NCBI GenBank assembly: GCA_019828595.1
Contig: JAHQRK010000015.1
Span: 1,798,001 to 1,862,000, forward strand
From: Aphanomyces cochlioides
Lineage: Eukaryota > Oomycota > Saprolegniomycetes > Saprolegniales > Verrucalvaceae
Reading direction: 5' to 3'
Length of the DNA stretch: 64,000 nucleotides
Under the pieces are notes generated by a model. That model did not search any database. It saw only the letters and a list, made by a program, of their open reading frames with translations, and was not told the origin of the DNA. Positions within the stretch are counted from its first letter, which is position 1, and the number at the start of each line of letters is the position of its first letter. A program made the position numbers and the translations under genes. This document shows, piece after piece, positions 22,085 through 32,887 of this stretch.

Positions 22085-25000
22085 AGGAGGTCGAAGTTGT
22101 TATTAATGGACAACTCCCTTTAACTGCTGACGACTACTCCTCCAAGAATCGATTAGCGCGAGCTATCATTCTCGCTGCTCTCGATGACTTGCATGTGCGC
22201 ATGGTTGCTAACTGCTCCAATGCTGCCGATATAATGAAAGTACTCCGTGATCGTTATGACAACAAAGTCTTCAATGGCCGTGGTCAACTGATCAATGCAG
22301 TAACTCATTTACGCATACACCCTACTGAGTCTGCACGAGCGTATTGCGACCGCTTCAAGATGGCCGTTGATGTTGTTTTCAATGCGAACATTAAGATGGA
22401 TGAGGAACTCATCGTCCACTTCTTCTTGGATGGTTTGGACTCTCGCTTCGAGACGTTTGTGCAATTGCAATCCCAGTTATTGCAAAACGCAGTCATTAAC
22501 CACATGACCCTGCCAAACTTATTTACCGCATTGATCCAAGCTGGCACTCGAATGAAGTCGAATTCCAACGGCTCATCCTCTCCTCCTGTCGAAGAGACTG
22601 CTTTATCGGTGCGCCACAATCAACGTCGCAAGCCACGACGAAACGTAGCCGAGCCATCATCCTCGAGTACTGGAACAGTGTTGGCTTATTGCAACATTCC
22701 CAACCACACTGAAGCCACTTGTCGTCGAAAACAACGTGGTCAGCGACAACAGACTGCTTCTCAGTCGAATCCACGTCGCGTGCAATTTGATGCCTCTTCT
22801 TTGACTGCGCAAGCTTCCGAGACCACTACGAACACACGTCGTAATGCTCGTTCGTCCGTGAGCATGCTGACATTCGGAGCTCACTACACTCTCCATGCCT
22901 TTGAGTCCCATGTTTCGTCATCTGCATGGATTCTAGACTCTGGAGCATCGGATCACCTTTGCAACGATGCTTCATGGTATGAGGATCTCCGTCCTTTTGA
23001 GGGTTCAGTTAGAGCCGCCAATGGAAGCGACATGCCGGTTGCAGGCATCTGTTCAGTCTTGCTAGAGATGAACACATCTACTGGTTCTGTTCCAGTCACT
23101 CTACAAGATGTTTCGTTCGTTCCGAAACTTCAATGCAACCTTTTCTCCTTGTCGCGAGTAACTGATCGAGGCTTCAACTCTCAGTTCCAGCGCAACGAGT
23201 GCTACGTCACTCTTGATGATGTTGTATACGCTTAAGGCCACAAGCGCGATAACTTATACTATCTCGACATTGCAAATCCCTTGCCAACTCAATCGCCTTC
23301 TACCCCACACGTTGGTTTGTCTATGACAACTTCCACTACTCCCAATCCTGCTGATCTTTGGCATGCTCGCCTTGGTCACATTAGTGTGAAGTATACCACT
23401 AAGACGTGTAAATACACTGATGGCATTGAGCTTGATGACTGCAAACATGAGTTTTGCGAAAGCTGCCTTGCTAGGAAACAGTCTCGTTTACCCTTCCCCA
23501 AGCGCTCTCTATCCACAACTGAGGAACCGTTTGCTTTGGTACACTCGGACATTTGTGGACCAATGCGTCATCCAGCACTTCGTGATCGATCTCGGTATTT
23601 CATCACATTTACCGATGATTTTTCGCGTTATGGCTTTGTGTTCTTTCTCAAGAACAAGTCGGATGCTCTCCAAGCGTTCAAGGAGTTCACTGCCTACTGC
23701 CGCACTCAGTTCGATCGACCGGTGTGATGTCTCCGTTCCGACAATGGCGGTGAATACTTCTCGACTTTATTCTCCGAGTTCTTACTCGAGAATGGCATAC
23801 AACACGATGCGACCGTTCCTCATACCCCGCAGCAAAATGGTATCAGTGAACGCATGAATCGCACTCTCGTCGAATGTGCAAGATCATTGCTTCACTTCTG
23901 CAAAGCACCTTTGCGATTTTGGGCCGAAGCCGTGTCTCATGCCATGTACCTACGGAATCGGACATACTCAGCGTCCACTCCTGGTACGACACCCTTCGAG
24001 AAACTCTGGAAGTCGAAGCCTGATCTTGGTAACTTGCGTATTTTCGGCTGTGAAGCTTATGCGCATGTGGAACCGCATCAACGCACCAAGTTTGCTTCCA
24101 AGACGATGCGTGCAATCTACCTTGGGCACGAACCTAACGTCAAAGGTTATCGTCTTTACACCTCAAGCCCAGAACGCATCATCGTCAGCCGTAATGTTGT
24201 CTTTAATGAAACCAAGAGTTTCTTTAATGAAGAACCTTCGACTGATGAGTCTCCCGTCTCTCAGTTCATTGATGAGATCGACGATGACGACGAGCCGTCT
24301 CTAAGTGATGAGACGATAGCACCAGCTCCAGCTCAACCGGCTTCAATCGCTGAGGTTCCCACTACAACTGACGCACCTGCGATCGTTCCAAGACGTTCGA
24401 CTCGTATACGTCGCGGAAATCCTCGATACAATGTGCCTCCTGTACAAGTACCTCAGTCGACATCGGACGCACCTCCAAATGCACCGATATCTACAGTCGA
24501 GAGCACAACAATCCTTTCTGAAGCTGAGACTTCTGAAACTTGCGTTGAGACTCCTCCGCAACCTCCCGATGACTCCACGACTTCATGTGTTGAGCCTGTT
24601 CAACAGCAACCACCTGCCGAATCTCCAGCGGACATTCAACTACCGTCATCACCTCAACCAACTCCAATGTCTCGCATGGACACTCCTGCTGTCACTCCCG
24701 AACTTGTCCCCGTCATGACTCCTTCTACTGTTTCGACGGCCTCTGCTTCATTCGACGAAGATGCACTTTGCGAACAGTTTGAGTCTTTGGCACTCAATGC
24801 TTTCAGCATCTTTCGACTCGATGAGGCAAACTCTGATGTTGATGAATATCAACTGAGCAAGCAACATCGACTTCTCGTTGCTTTCGCCTTGCAATCAACC
24901 GGGCTGCCTTCGACAATTCGTCAAGCCCATGCTTCACCAGAGCGAAACGAATGGATTAAGGCTACTGATGCCGAATATAATTCGTTGATTGAACATAACA

Positions 25001-26472
25001 CTTGGACTCTGTGTGAACTGCCACCTGGCCGTAAACCCATCGGTTGTCGATGGATCTTTACGAAGAAGTACGCCGCTGATGGTACTTTGTCACGCTATAA
25101 AGCACGCCTTGTTGCTCAAGGTTTTACTCAAGTTGCTGGCGTCGACTACACTGAAGTGTTTGCTCCCGTCATTCGCACTTCGAGCATTCGTTTTCTCCTT
25201 GCTCTTGCTGCGATGAAATCCATGCACATGTGAAACATGGATGTACAAACTGCCTTTCTGAATGGAACGCTTCAAGAAACACTCTACATGAAGCAACCTC
25301 CGGGATATGTTCAACCTGGCTCTGAGCACCTTGTTTGCCGCTTGAACAAGAGTATTTACGGACTCAAGCAATCATCCCGTGAATGGAACTCTGCATTGGA
25401 CTCATACTTCAAGTCACTGCGATTTACGCAACTGAAGACTGATCCATGCATCTACTTCCGTCGTACACCCCAAGGTTTAGTTTTGGTGGGCGTATATGTC
25501 GACGACTTCATCCTTTTGTCCACAAACACCAACTTAATGGACTCCACCAAGCGTGCATTATCATCTCGTTTTACCATGAAGGATTTGGGAACCTTAACTT
25601 ACTGCCTCGGCATCGAAGTTGGACGCCTTGAGGATGGTTCCATACTTCTACACCAAAGTCAATACATCTCCGACATTCTTGACAAGCACGGTCTTTCCGA
25701 CTACAATCCCGTCTCGACACCCCAGGACAGCCACACAGCTCCTTTGTCATCGTCAAGCTCTTCACCCTCGTTGCCATTTCGCAATGTCGTGGGCGAACTG
25801 CTCTATCTCACGACGACGACACGTCCTGATATCGCTTTTACAGTTACATTGCTTTCACGGCACCTCAACAAGCCTGAAGACGAGCACCAGTACATCGCCA
25901 AGCGTGTTCTTCTCTACCTTCAAGGAACAAAAGACTATGGCATTTGCTACAACAAGCAAGACTGCGCAGACTTCAACATTGAGCTATATGTCGATGCCGA
26001 CTATGCCAATGACGTCTCCACTCGCAGATCCACCTCGGGATACCTTTTGTATCTCAATGGCTGTTTGATCTCGTGGAAATCCAAGCTGCAAAACATAGTT
26101 GCTTTGTCCACATCCGAAGCTGAATACATCTCCATGTCTTATGGACTCCAAGAAGCTCTATGGCTGAAGTCGCTGCTTGAAGAACTTGAACTCCCAGTGA
26201 AGCTACCCATCATCGTTTATGAAGACAACCAAAGCACTATCAAGATGGCCGAGAATTCAGCTCTTCAACAACGAACCAAGCACATTGATGATCGACATCA
26301 TTTCATTCGAGACTTAGTCCGCGAACGCATCATCCAAATCCAATATTGCCCAACTAACACGATGCTTGCCGACATGCTTACCAAGGCTCTATCGCGACCA
26401 AAATTTCAAGAACACCTATCGAACGTCATGACCCCTCTCTCGCTCTACTATAATGAAGAAAGTTTCAATTAG
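22085..26472 (+). pseudogene. Copia Gag-Pol polyprotein with three in-frame stops
   Basis: One continuous reading frame runs from about 22085 to the TAA at 26470, broken only by TAA at 23233, TGA at 23725 and TGA at 25231. Domains in order are as follows. The UBN2/gag region has LPLTADDYSSKNRLARAII and onward. A zinc-knuckle remnant (YCNIPNHTEATC) lacks its first Cys. The protease has WILDSGASDHLC. The integrase has LWHARLGH, CESCLARK, HSDICGPM, RSDNGGEYFS and HTPQQNGISERMNRT. The reverse transcriptase has MDVQTAFLNG, YVDDFILL and GVYVDD. RNase H has YVDADYANDVSTRRSTSGY and ALSTSEAEYIS. The gag N-terminus is uncertain: upstream reading lies in another frame (21819-22106), so a further frameshift near 22075 is likely. 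The stops fall in otherwise conserved blocks and look like simple point mutations. Confidence 0.9.
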
Positions 26473-26479
26473 GGGGGAG

Positions 26480-26658
26480 TGTTGAGGCTTGAGGAATGTA
26501 ATCTCAACTTCTACATTCTAGAAAGCTCTCTAAACTATGAAATGACTTGCGTGTTGCATATTCCAGAAGAGAAACAACGACAAAGAAGACCACTGAATTC
26601 ACACTAGGCCTAGCTTTCATTCTAACTGCATAATTCACTTCCCATTTTTCTCCCTAGA
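26480..26658 (+). repeat. Copia 3' LTR
   Basis: It matches the 5' LTR at 21380-21558 apart from about two substitutions (for example gcataatAcac against gcataatTcac). Confidence 0.9.
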
Positions 26659-26693
26659 GGCTGCAGAATACATGGACACTTCTGGCTGGTGAA

Positions 26694-26709
26694 GCTCATT
26701 TTCCAATTT
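26694..26709 (+). promoter_or_regulatory. Perfect match to the oomycete Inr core promoter
   Basis: GCTCATTTTCCAATTT fits the published oomycete initiator consensus GCTCATTYYNCAWTTT at every position. It lies where the promoter of the SDR copy at 27006 should be. That copy is now separated from it by the MITE at 26729-27002. Related initiators precede other SDR copies. Confidence 0.7.
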
Positions 26710-26728
26710 GCTCTCTCTCAACAACTAA

Positions 26729-27002
26729 GGGTGCGTCTGGCAAAATTTCAAAATCAATATGCCATTTTCAGCTAAATTGGGATCAACAATTTATGGCATT
26801 TTCAAAATAGAGGTAAAACCTCCATCTCGTAAAATGGCATTTTGGGAGCCTCCAGTGAGTATATCCCAACCAAAAATATTGGATTTGGTGCAAAACTCTC
26901 TGAGATAATCAAGGTCATATTTTTACCTCAATTATTGAATTTGGCCTCAAAATGGCATTTTGGGCTTATTTATTGTAATATTTTCGGTTGCCAGACGGGC
27001 CC
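26729..27002. mobile_element. Harbinger-type MITE, copy B (274 bp), inserted in an SDR gene
   Basis: The ends GGGTGCGTCTGG and CCAGACGGGCCC are flanked by the 3-bp duplication TAA (26726-26728 and 27003-27005). Its body repeats copy A (20981-21242). It sits between the Inr-like promoter at 26694 and the SDR coding region starting at 27006. Confidence 0.85.
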
Positions 27003-27005
27003 TAA

Positions 27006-27920
27006 ATTCTCGATCCAGACCAAACTGGTCGCGTCGCCATTGTGACTGGCGGCACTGCTGGTCTTGGCCTTGAAAGCGTCATTCAACTTTCTCGCAAAGG
27101 CGCTCATTTCATTTTCACTGCACGAAGTACTTCCCGTGGTCAAGAAACGCTCGAGAAGATCAAAGCTGCACTTGCCCCTGCTCCATGCAAGGTTGAGTTT
27201 GCAGTGGCCGAGAACGCCGACTTGACCAGCGTCGATGCGTTTGCAAGCGAATTCTTGGCTCGTAATCTTCCGCTGCATATTCTCCTACTCAATGCTGGCG
27301 TCTCGATGAAGCCTTATCGTGTGATCGAAGGCGTCGAGTCGACTCTGTTCATCGATCAAGTCGCTCATCAATTGCTAGCGATTCACATCCTCCCGCTCTT
27401 GGAACGCTCTGCGCCGTCGCGAGTTGTCATTCTGACGAGTACGTGCCATGCATATGGAAACCCACCAGACGAGGAGTTACCCAGCGAGGCGAATTACGAC
27501 AGCGGCATAGCGTATTGTACGTCCAAGTTGGCAAACGTTCTCTTGGCTCATGGATTGCTCAAGAGAACGGACCCATCCAAGGTCTTCATCAACTCGGTGC
27601 ATCCTGGCAACGTCGCGTCGGATATCTTCAAGACTGGCATCCACTTCTCGCAGCTTCCATGGCTCATTCGGCCGGTCGTGGAGAGCATATTTCGTTTCCT
27701 CTTCTCCACGTTTGCATCTTCGACTCAACAAGGTGCGCTCACTCAATTGTACGTGGCGACAAACCCAGATATTGTTGAGAATGCATGGCAAGGCCAGTAT
27801 TTCACACCCGTGGCCAAGCTGGATGAGTCCGCTCCTTTGACTCGCGATCCTGAACTGATCGAGAAGTCGTGGAAGTGGACCAACGATGTCATCGCGCGTG
27901 TCTTGGGCCAGCAACATTAG
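27006..27920 (+). pseudogene. SDR copy 1, 5' end destroyed by a MITE
   Basis: From 27006 the frame reads ILDPDQTGRVAIVTGGTAGLG and stays open to TAG at 27918. Relative to intact copies the first codons are lost (no MTFSIADIP start, and a small deletion before DPDQTG). The second TAA of the MITE target duplication (27003-27005) is an in-frame stop directly upstream. The remainder is complete: TGGTAGLG nucleotide-binding loop, FTARS, LLNAG, TSTCHA around the catalytic Ser, YCTSK with catalytic Tyr and Lys, HPGNVAS, and the C-terminal RDPELIEKSWKWTNDVIARVL. The next in-frame ATG lies after the cofactor loop, so a functional product is unlikely. The body sequence suggests the break is recent. Confidence 0.85.
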
Positions 27921-28044
27921 GCAAACTCCAATTCATTTCGTATAACAAGGCATAGTCAAAGGACCGTGTCTCGCCCATTTCTGTGCCTTGCTGGGACTTA
28001 CGCTTGCCCTCCGGAGAAGATTATTTTGCGCGTTCTGAGTGTTC

Positions 28045-28175
28045 ATATGCCACAACTCCGACGAGTCGTTTGTCCTGTGGTGGAATATCTCGTTGGTGCG
28101 CTCGTCCACGCCCTTGGGTATTCCCCTCAGAACGGTTCTCTCACTCAATTGTACGTGGAGATACCGTCCAAACGA
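28045..28175 (+). pseudogene. SDR relic, C-terminal fragment
   Basis: The frame reads PQLRRVVCPVVEYLVGALVH, then ALGYSPQNGSLTQLYVEIPS. It parallels PQLPWIVRPVLEW...GALTQLYVATS of the intact copy at 48893. Nothing of the N-terminal two-thirds is found next to it. Confidence 0.65.
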
Positions 28176-28355
28176 CTGAAGGTTCCCCCTCTTTGAAATC
28201 TCAACATTGCAGATTTGGCTCAACGCACGCTAGGATGCCAATTGTGCCAGATCACGCAGTATGGTAAAGCCAAGTTGGTCGTAGCATTGAAGAGCGACCA
28301 TTCATCGGCTCTGCTCCTTCGACTGGATCGATTCATGATCTCTGGCTGCGATTTT

Positions 28356-28372
28356 TCATTCTTCCATTTGCT
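28356..28372 (+). promoter_or_regulatory. Inr-like motif upstream of SDR copy 2
   Basis: TCATTCTTCCATTTGC lies about 16 bp upstream of the ATG at 28388. It is close to the oomycete initiator and to the motifs before other SDR copies. Confidence 0.45.
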
Positions 28373-28387
28373 CTCGACGACTCAAAA

Positions 28388-28893
28388 ATGTCTTTTTCCA
28401 TTGCAGACATTCCCGACCAAACTGGCCGCGTCGTGACGGGAGGAACGGCCTCGAAAGCGTCATCTCTCTCGCTTGCAAAGGCGCCCATGTCATCTTTACA
28501 GCGCGTACTGCTTCCCGCAGTCAAGAAGCTCTTGACAAGATTAAGGCTCTCCTTGCTCCTGCGTCGTTCAAGGTTGAATTCGCCATTGCTGACAACACTG
28601 ACGTGAAAAGTGTCGAAGCATTTGCCGAGTCCTTCTTGGCTCGCAATCTTCCCTTGCATGTTCTCATGCTCACTTTGTTCAACAGCCAAGTGGCCCATCA
28701 ATATCAGGCGATCCGCTTCCTTCCAATGCTTGAACGCTCATCGCCATCAACTGTGGTCATCGTGTCCAGCGAAGCTCACTCATATGCAAAGAAACTCGAC
28801 CTTGATCTACCAAGTGAAGCTTCATACAACAGCTTTCGGTCGTACAGCGAGTCCAAGTTAGCCAACAACTTGATGGCACTTGGCTCAATGTAA
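28388..28893 (+). pseudogene. SDR copy 2, truncated and frameshifted
   Basis: It starts normally (MSFSIADIPDQTGRVVTGGT) but has lost part of the nucleotide-binding region and changes frame after SKASS. A second frame (28603-28893) gives DMKSVEAFAESFLARNLPLH and HVLMLTLFNSQVAHQ, with the NAG...VEST segment deleted. It continues to VIVSSEAHSY and the active-site stretch YSESKLANNLMALGSM, where it ends without the C-terminal 110 residues. There are at least three independent lesions. Confidence 0.8.
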
Positions 28894-29384
28894 CGCTCTT
28901 CTCCTTGGATGTATCCTTGCAATACTGTAGACTCGTCATGAACTGGAAAATTTCCATGCTGTGTCGAAGAGACATCAAATGCACTGAAGCTCTCCTCGCG
29001 TTTCTCCTCGTCGCTCAGGCTTGTCGCTATTCTTACATCCTGAATGATGAAGCGAGACTTCCTCGAGACGATAGCGCCAAATCGTTCCCATGAGTCAAGC
29101 GATTATTTCGGAGGAAACCTTCACGTAAACCAGGACAGAATACGTTCAAGAATCCATTGACCAGCCTCCGCTAGCAGCATATCCAAGCGAGGTAGTCATG
29201 AACTCTGTTGAGTCTTTGGCCCTGGAGATCACACGCGGTTGAAATGGATTCCGTCAAAGATTCATTCATGCAACACACCACGTCTCTTTTGAAGTCAATG
29301 CATCAACGTGATGCCTTCAATCCCGTCAGATTCGTTCAAATCCGAGGAAAGACTGATGGCCATAATAATCCAATTTGCCAGAGC

Positions 29385-30419
29385 ATGTTCAAGCCCATCG
29401 TCTATCTCGCGCTGTTCTCTCAAGTCGCCTTTGCCCTCAACCGCGACTGGCCAGTGTTCTGCACCACCCTCGACAGTTCCAGCAAACTCGCGACGATCTA
29501 CGAGAATGCCAACTCGGAAGACTTTGCGTTCACGACATCTGAATTCAAGAGTCTCCGTGCCTTGATGGCTTCTCGGGCAAGTATTTGTGCTACCTCCTCT
29601 GTCGTTCATGTTGACTACGTTGACGAAGCGATCAAGAATGGCCGTGTGTCGTATCAAGGAGCCTGCGAACTCTGGTGCGATGACGCCCGCATACTCCACG
29701 ACGACAAGTGTACGATTGACTTTGATTCAATGGATCTTGGCGTTGACTCGTCCAAGTGCCAGACTGCCAAGCAGCTTTCATTGTACACGCCAACCCAAGA
29801 AACGCCATCGTGGCAACTCTGCGTCACCTGCAATGTTGCCAAGTCGTCTCAACATGTGCTTGACAATTCAGAAGAAGCACCAACGTCTGAACCATCCTCG
29901 GATCCATTTGAGACGCCAGCTTCAACCAGCTCGCCGTCAGACTCGTATCCAAGCATATCAACATCAACGCCATCTCCAAGCAACTCACCGTCAGACTCAT
30001 ATCCAAGAAATTCAACATCAGCACCGTCTCCAAGCAACTCGACCATCACGCCATCTCCAAGCAACTCAACGTCAGCACCATCGACTATAACTGCACCATC
30101 AACAGCGCCACCAGCTACACCTGCTCCGAGCAACTCAGCGTCAACGCCACCACCTTCGAAAACGCCATCAAACGGCGTGGCAAAGCCATACGGCCAGTGC
30201 GGTGGTATTGGCTTCACAGGAGCTACTGCATGCTCGGATGGGTTTGTGTGCTCGAAGAAAAGTGATTACTTCAGTCTGTGTGACCTCGGAGCTCAAAGCG
30301 GCAATGTTCCCATCTGGGGTCAATGCGGCGGCAAGCTCTTCACTGGTTCGACTCAGTGCAATCCAAATGCACAATGCAAGGCTGTCAACGACTACTACAG
30401 TCAGTGCATCCCAAAGTAA
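29385..30419 (+). CDS. Secreted Cys-rich protein with two C-terminal CBM1 modules (344 aa)
   Basis: The start at 29385 gives a signal peptide (MFKPIVYLALFSQVAFA). An initiator-like TAATCCAATTTGCC lies just upstream, so the longer frame from 29208 is not preferred. Residues about 18-165 form a Cys-containing domain of unknown family (WPVFCTTLDSSSKLATIY, GACELWCDDAR, QLCVTC). Residues about 170-270 are a Ser/Thr/Pro linker with repeats of (S/T)(A/T)PSPSNS, probably O-glycosylated. Two CBM1 modules close the protein. The first has YGQCGGIGFTGATAC...CSKKSDYFSLC and the second WGQCGGKLFTGSTQC...CKAVNDYYSQC, each with four Cys and the aromatic face used to bind crystalline cellulose or chitin. No catalytic glycosidase domain is seen. 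A role in wall binding or adhesion is inferred. The gene is embedded in the SDR cluster, with SDR relics on both sides. Confidence 0.88.
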   Translation: MFKPIVYLALFSQVAFALNRDWPVFCTTLDSSSKLATIYENANSEDFAFTTSEFKSLRALMASRASICATSSVVHVDYVDEAIKNGRVSYQGACELWCDDARILHDDKCTIDFDSMDLGVDSSKCQTAKQLSLYTPTQETPSWQLCVTCNVAKSSQHVLDNSEEAPTSEPSSDPFETPASTSSPSDSYPSISTSTPSPSNSPSDSYPRNSTSAPSPSNSTITPSPSNSTSAPSTITAPSTAPPATPAPSNSASTPPPSKTPSNGVAKPYGQCGGIGFTGATACSDGFVCSKKSDYFSLCDLGAQSGNVPIWGQCGGKLFTGSTQCNPNAQCKAVNDYYSQCIPK

Positions 30420-30514
30420 GAGCAACTTTAACCATCGCGGAAATGCATCGCTGCTTTCATTTGGCTGTCGTCTTGTAAGAAGTTCAAGCTACGCACACTT
30501 TGGACCACCTCGAC

Positions 30515-30705
30515 TTACTCCTGCTTGTTCAACACACGCGCAATCACATCGTTCGTCCAATTCCAAAGACGGTCCACTTGCTCACGGTCCACGACTCAAT
30601 TCAGTCGCCCTGGTCCAATTTCGTAGTTGGCGTCAAGTACTGACCTTGCCATTCGTTCGTCTCAATGTCGGGACTCGTCGCCAAGTTCAAGCTGGATCAG
30701 ACTGA
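30515..30705 (-). pseudogene. SDR relic, C-terminal fragment, minus strand
   Basis: The reverse complement reads, with two frame changes, LTQLxLATSPDIETNEWQGQY and REQVDRLWNWTNDVIARVLN followed by KQE and a TAA stop at 30515-30517. These are the conserved last 60 residues of the family. No upstream part is found because the CBM1 gene lies there. Confidence 0.65.
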
Positions 30706-30815
30706 AGATTGATTAAAGGTGTGACCTCCATAACTTAATATAGTGTATAAATCTATGTTTTGTAGCATAAATTTAACAGACCTTTTCTTTTAAAAATAGA
30801 AAATAGGATTTGTAA

Positions 30816-31182
30816 GGGCCCGTCTGGATGCCAAATAAAAAATATTGTGAAAATTCGTTATGTGATATTTTGTATTTTGGTCAAAATAATACAAACCACG
30901 TATTATAATATCACGATAATTGAAATTTCGGACTGTCTGGATTCCCACGAAAATAAAATAATCATTGGGAATTTGTGTGCATTATACGATATTGGGGAAA
31001 ATATTCTACTTTGAGTAGAATATTATTTATTACATATTTGGCCTGTTTTGAAATAAATTATTGCAATAAAATTTATGCAATATTTGGCATCCAGACAGTG
31101 CATTATGCAATAATCAATATTATGCAATAATTGATCAAAATATTGCGAATTATGTCAATAATAGGTGGCATCCAGACGGGCC
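30816..31182. mobile_element. GGGCCCGTCTGG-family MITE (left-arm copy, 367 bp)
   Basis: The terminal repeats are GGGCCCGTCTGGATGCC and GGCATCCAGACGGGCC. TAA sits on the left flank and GTAA on the right. It is AT-rich with many internal inverted repeats (CTGTCTGGAT phrases in the middle). The same insertion is present in the right arm (40366-40732), so it predates the duplication. Ends and 3-bp target fit PIF/Harbinger MITEs. Confidence 0.8.
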
Positions 31183-31533
31183 GTAAGTGTTGTCATATTT
31201 GATATTTATCTTTCCAAATACCATTGGAAGTGGAATCAGGTCCATGCTCTGTCGCCATGCTTGATCAAAGTTGACGGAGAGATGAGCTATCAAGCTGTTG
31301 CTTTTCTTGTCGACTTCTGCTAAAGCCACACGAGCAATTCGCTTCAATTATGTGCATATCCCAAACCTCCTGCATTTTCATATCGTCGGTAGATCTTGAC
31401 AGGTCAACACAGAAGACAACAAATGCATTCCTTCGACACCAGCAGGTGCTCTAAAGTTGACGTGGTCCTTGTCCAGAGTTCGTCGCAGTAGTCGTTTTAT
31501 TTTCCATTTTTCACTTTGCTCGCAACCACCACT

Positions 31534-32507
31534 ATGACATTCTCGATTGCAGACATTCCCGACCTCACGGGCAAAGTTGCGATTGTCACTGGTAGTACGG
31601 CTGGTCTTGGCTTCCAAAGTGTCCTTGCCTTGGCTCGAAAGGGTTGTCATGTCATTTTCACAGCTCGAAGTGCTGCCCGTGGTCAGAGTGCCGTCGACAA
31701 AATCGAAGCGGACATATCGTCAGCGTCGTGCAATGTCGAGTTTGGTATCGCTGACAACGAAGACCTCGCCAGTGTTGTTGCATTTGTCGATGCCTTCTTG
31801 AACCGCAAGCTGCCATTACATATCCTTAAGCTCAACGCTGGTGGTGCGCTTAAACCCTACCAAGTAATCCACGGCGTCGAATCGACTTTGTCAACCATGA
31901 GGCTCATCAGCTATTTGCCATTCGATTGCTGCCAGTACTTAAACAGTCTGCTCCATCTCGTATTGTGATTGTGTCAAGTTCCGCGCATGAGTTTACAAAC
32001 GAGCTCGACTTGGACGTTCCAAGTGAAGACAAATACAGTGGTCTAAAAGCGTACGCCATGTCAAAAGTAGCGAATATCCTCATGGAACACAAATTGTTCC
32101 AGGAGTTTGGATCGGCCAAAGTGCTCATCAATTCGTTGCATCCTGGCGAAGTCGCGACGCCGACTCCTGATACACCGATGGTGCTAACCCAACTTCCAGC
32201 CTTCGTCAGTTCGTTTCTCATGTTCCTCCTGCGGAGTTATCTCTATTGGTTTGGCTTGTCGCCTGCGCAGGGTGCTCTGACGCAATTGTATTTGGCCACT
32301 AGTCCAGACGTCGAGAAGAACGAATGGCAGGGACATTACTTCAAGCCTACTGCCAAGCTCGACAAATCCACTCCACTGAGCCGAGATCCCGAGCAAGTCG
32401 AGCGTCTCTGGAAGTGGACAATCGACGTCATTGAGCGTGTCTTGGCTACAAACTATGGGCCGTTAAAGCTTTCAACTCCAAAACGCGGTATGAACCTTGG
32501 ACATTAA
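31534..32507 (+). pseudogene. SDR copy 3 (left arm), 4-nt deletion
   Basis: ATG at 31534 starts MTFSIADIPDLTGKVAIVTG with an intact cofactor loop (TGSTAGLG), FTARS and KLNAG. Within the conserved block VESTLF.NH.AHQL the DNA lacks four bases near 31895 (reading VESTLSTMRLISY), which shifts the frame. The second frame resumes at LLPVLKQSAPSRIVIVSSSAH and runs through the active site YAMSKVANILM, NSLHPGEVATPTPDT, and C-terminal WKWTIDVIERVLATNYG to TAA at 32505. Everything except the deletion looks functional, and the same deletion is in copy 3' at 37530-38503. Confidence 0.88.
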
Positions 32508-32887
32508 GTCACATATAACATGGCACCTTAGACTTTCATCGTATTCTTGGTTTTTCTTCATCGTTTGCCAGACCAATCAGCAAGATGTCCACGGAAAGGT
32601 CATCTGACTCGACCTCCGTGATGACAAGAACGCAGACAACGCAACAATTCCTCGGATTACAACTCAATTAATCAATATTTTGTTTCGGATGTTGCCGAAA
32701 ACTCGATAGGTGTTGATGGATGAAAAGGTTGTCGGATGAACAAGCAAGATGGTGTCGCTTGATGGTGACATGATCCAAGTCCATGAAGACTAATCTCGTT
32801 GCGCCTTCTGATTCAAATACTATCATGTGTACGCACCAACGTGATGAACGACGACGTATGTATATGTAGTGATGTTAATCTTTTATC

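Larger units (their letters stand above)
21380..26658 (+). mobile_element. Ty1/copia LTR retrotransposon, near-complete
   Basis: The LTRs 21380-21558 and 26480-26658 (179 bp each) differ at about two visible positions, so the insertion is young. GGTTACGAGCC next to the left LTR is a plausible primer-binding site. The purine tract AGGGGGGAG lies directly before the right LTR. The flanks GACTG (21375-21379) and GGCTG (26659-26663) look like a 5-bp target duplication with one change. The element lies inside a gypsy-type solo LTR. Confidence 0.92.
30750..32683. repeat. Left arm of a large inverted duplication
   Basis: This segment is repeated in reverse orientation from 41170 back to 37354. It includes the MITE at 30816-31182, the spacer and the broken SDR copy 3. 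The two arms give identical conceptual proteins over 150 and 193 residues, so nucleotide identity is very high. The left arm lacks the later insertions seen on the right. Confidence 0.88.

Noticed and set aside
23233..25233. Stop-codon reassignment as the explanation of in-frame stops in the copia element
   Set aside because: The intact host genes use TAA and TAG as true stops, and the stops in the element sit at single conserved positions as point mutations would. TGA is less directly tested.
29208..29384. N-terminal extension of the CBM1 protein
   Set aside because: The extension lacks a signal peptide, and starting at 29385 gives a textbook one directly after an initiator-like motif.
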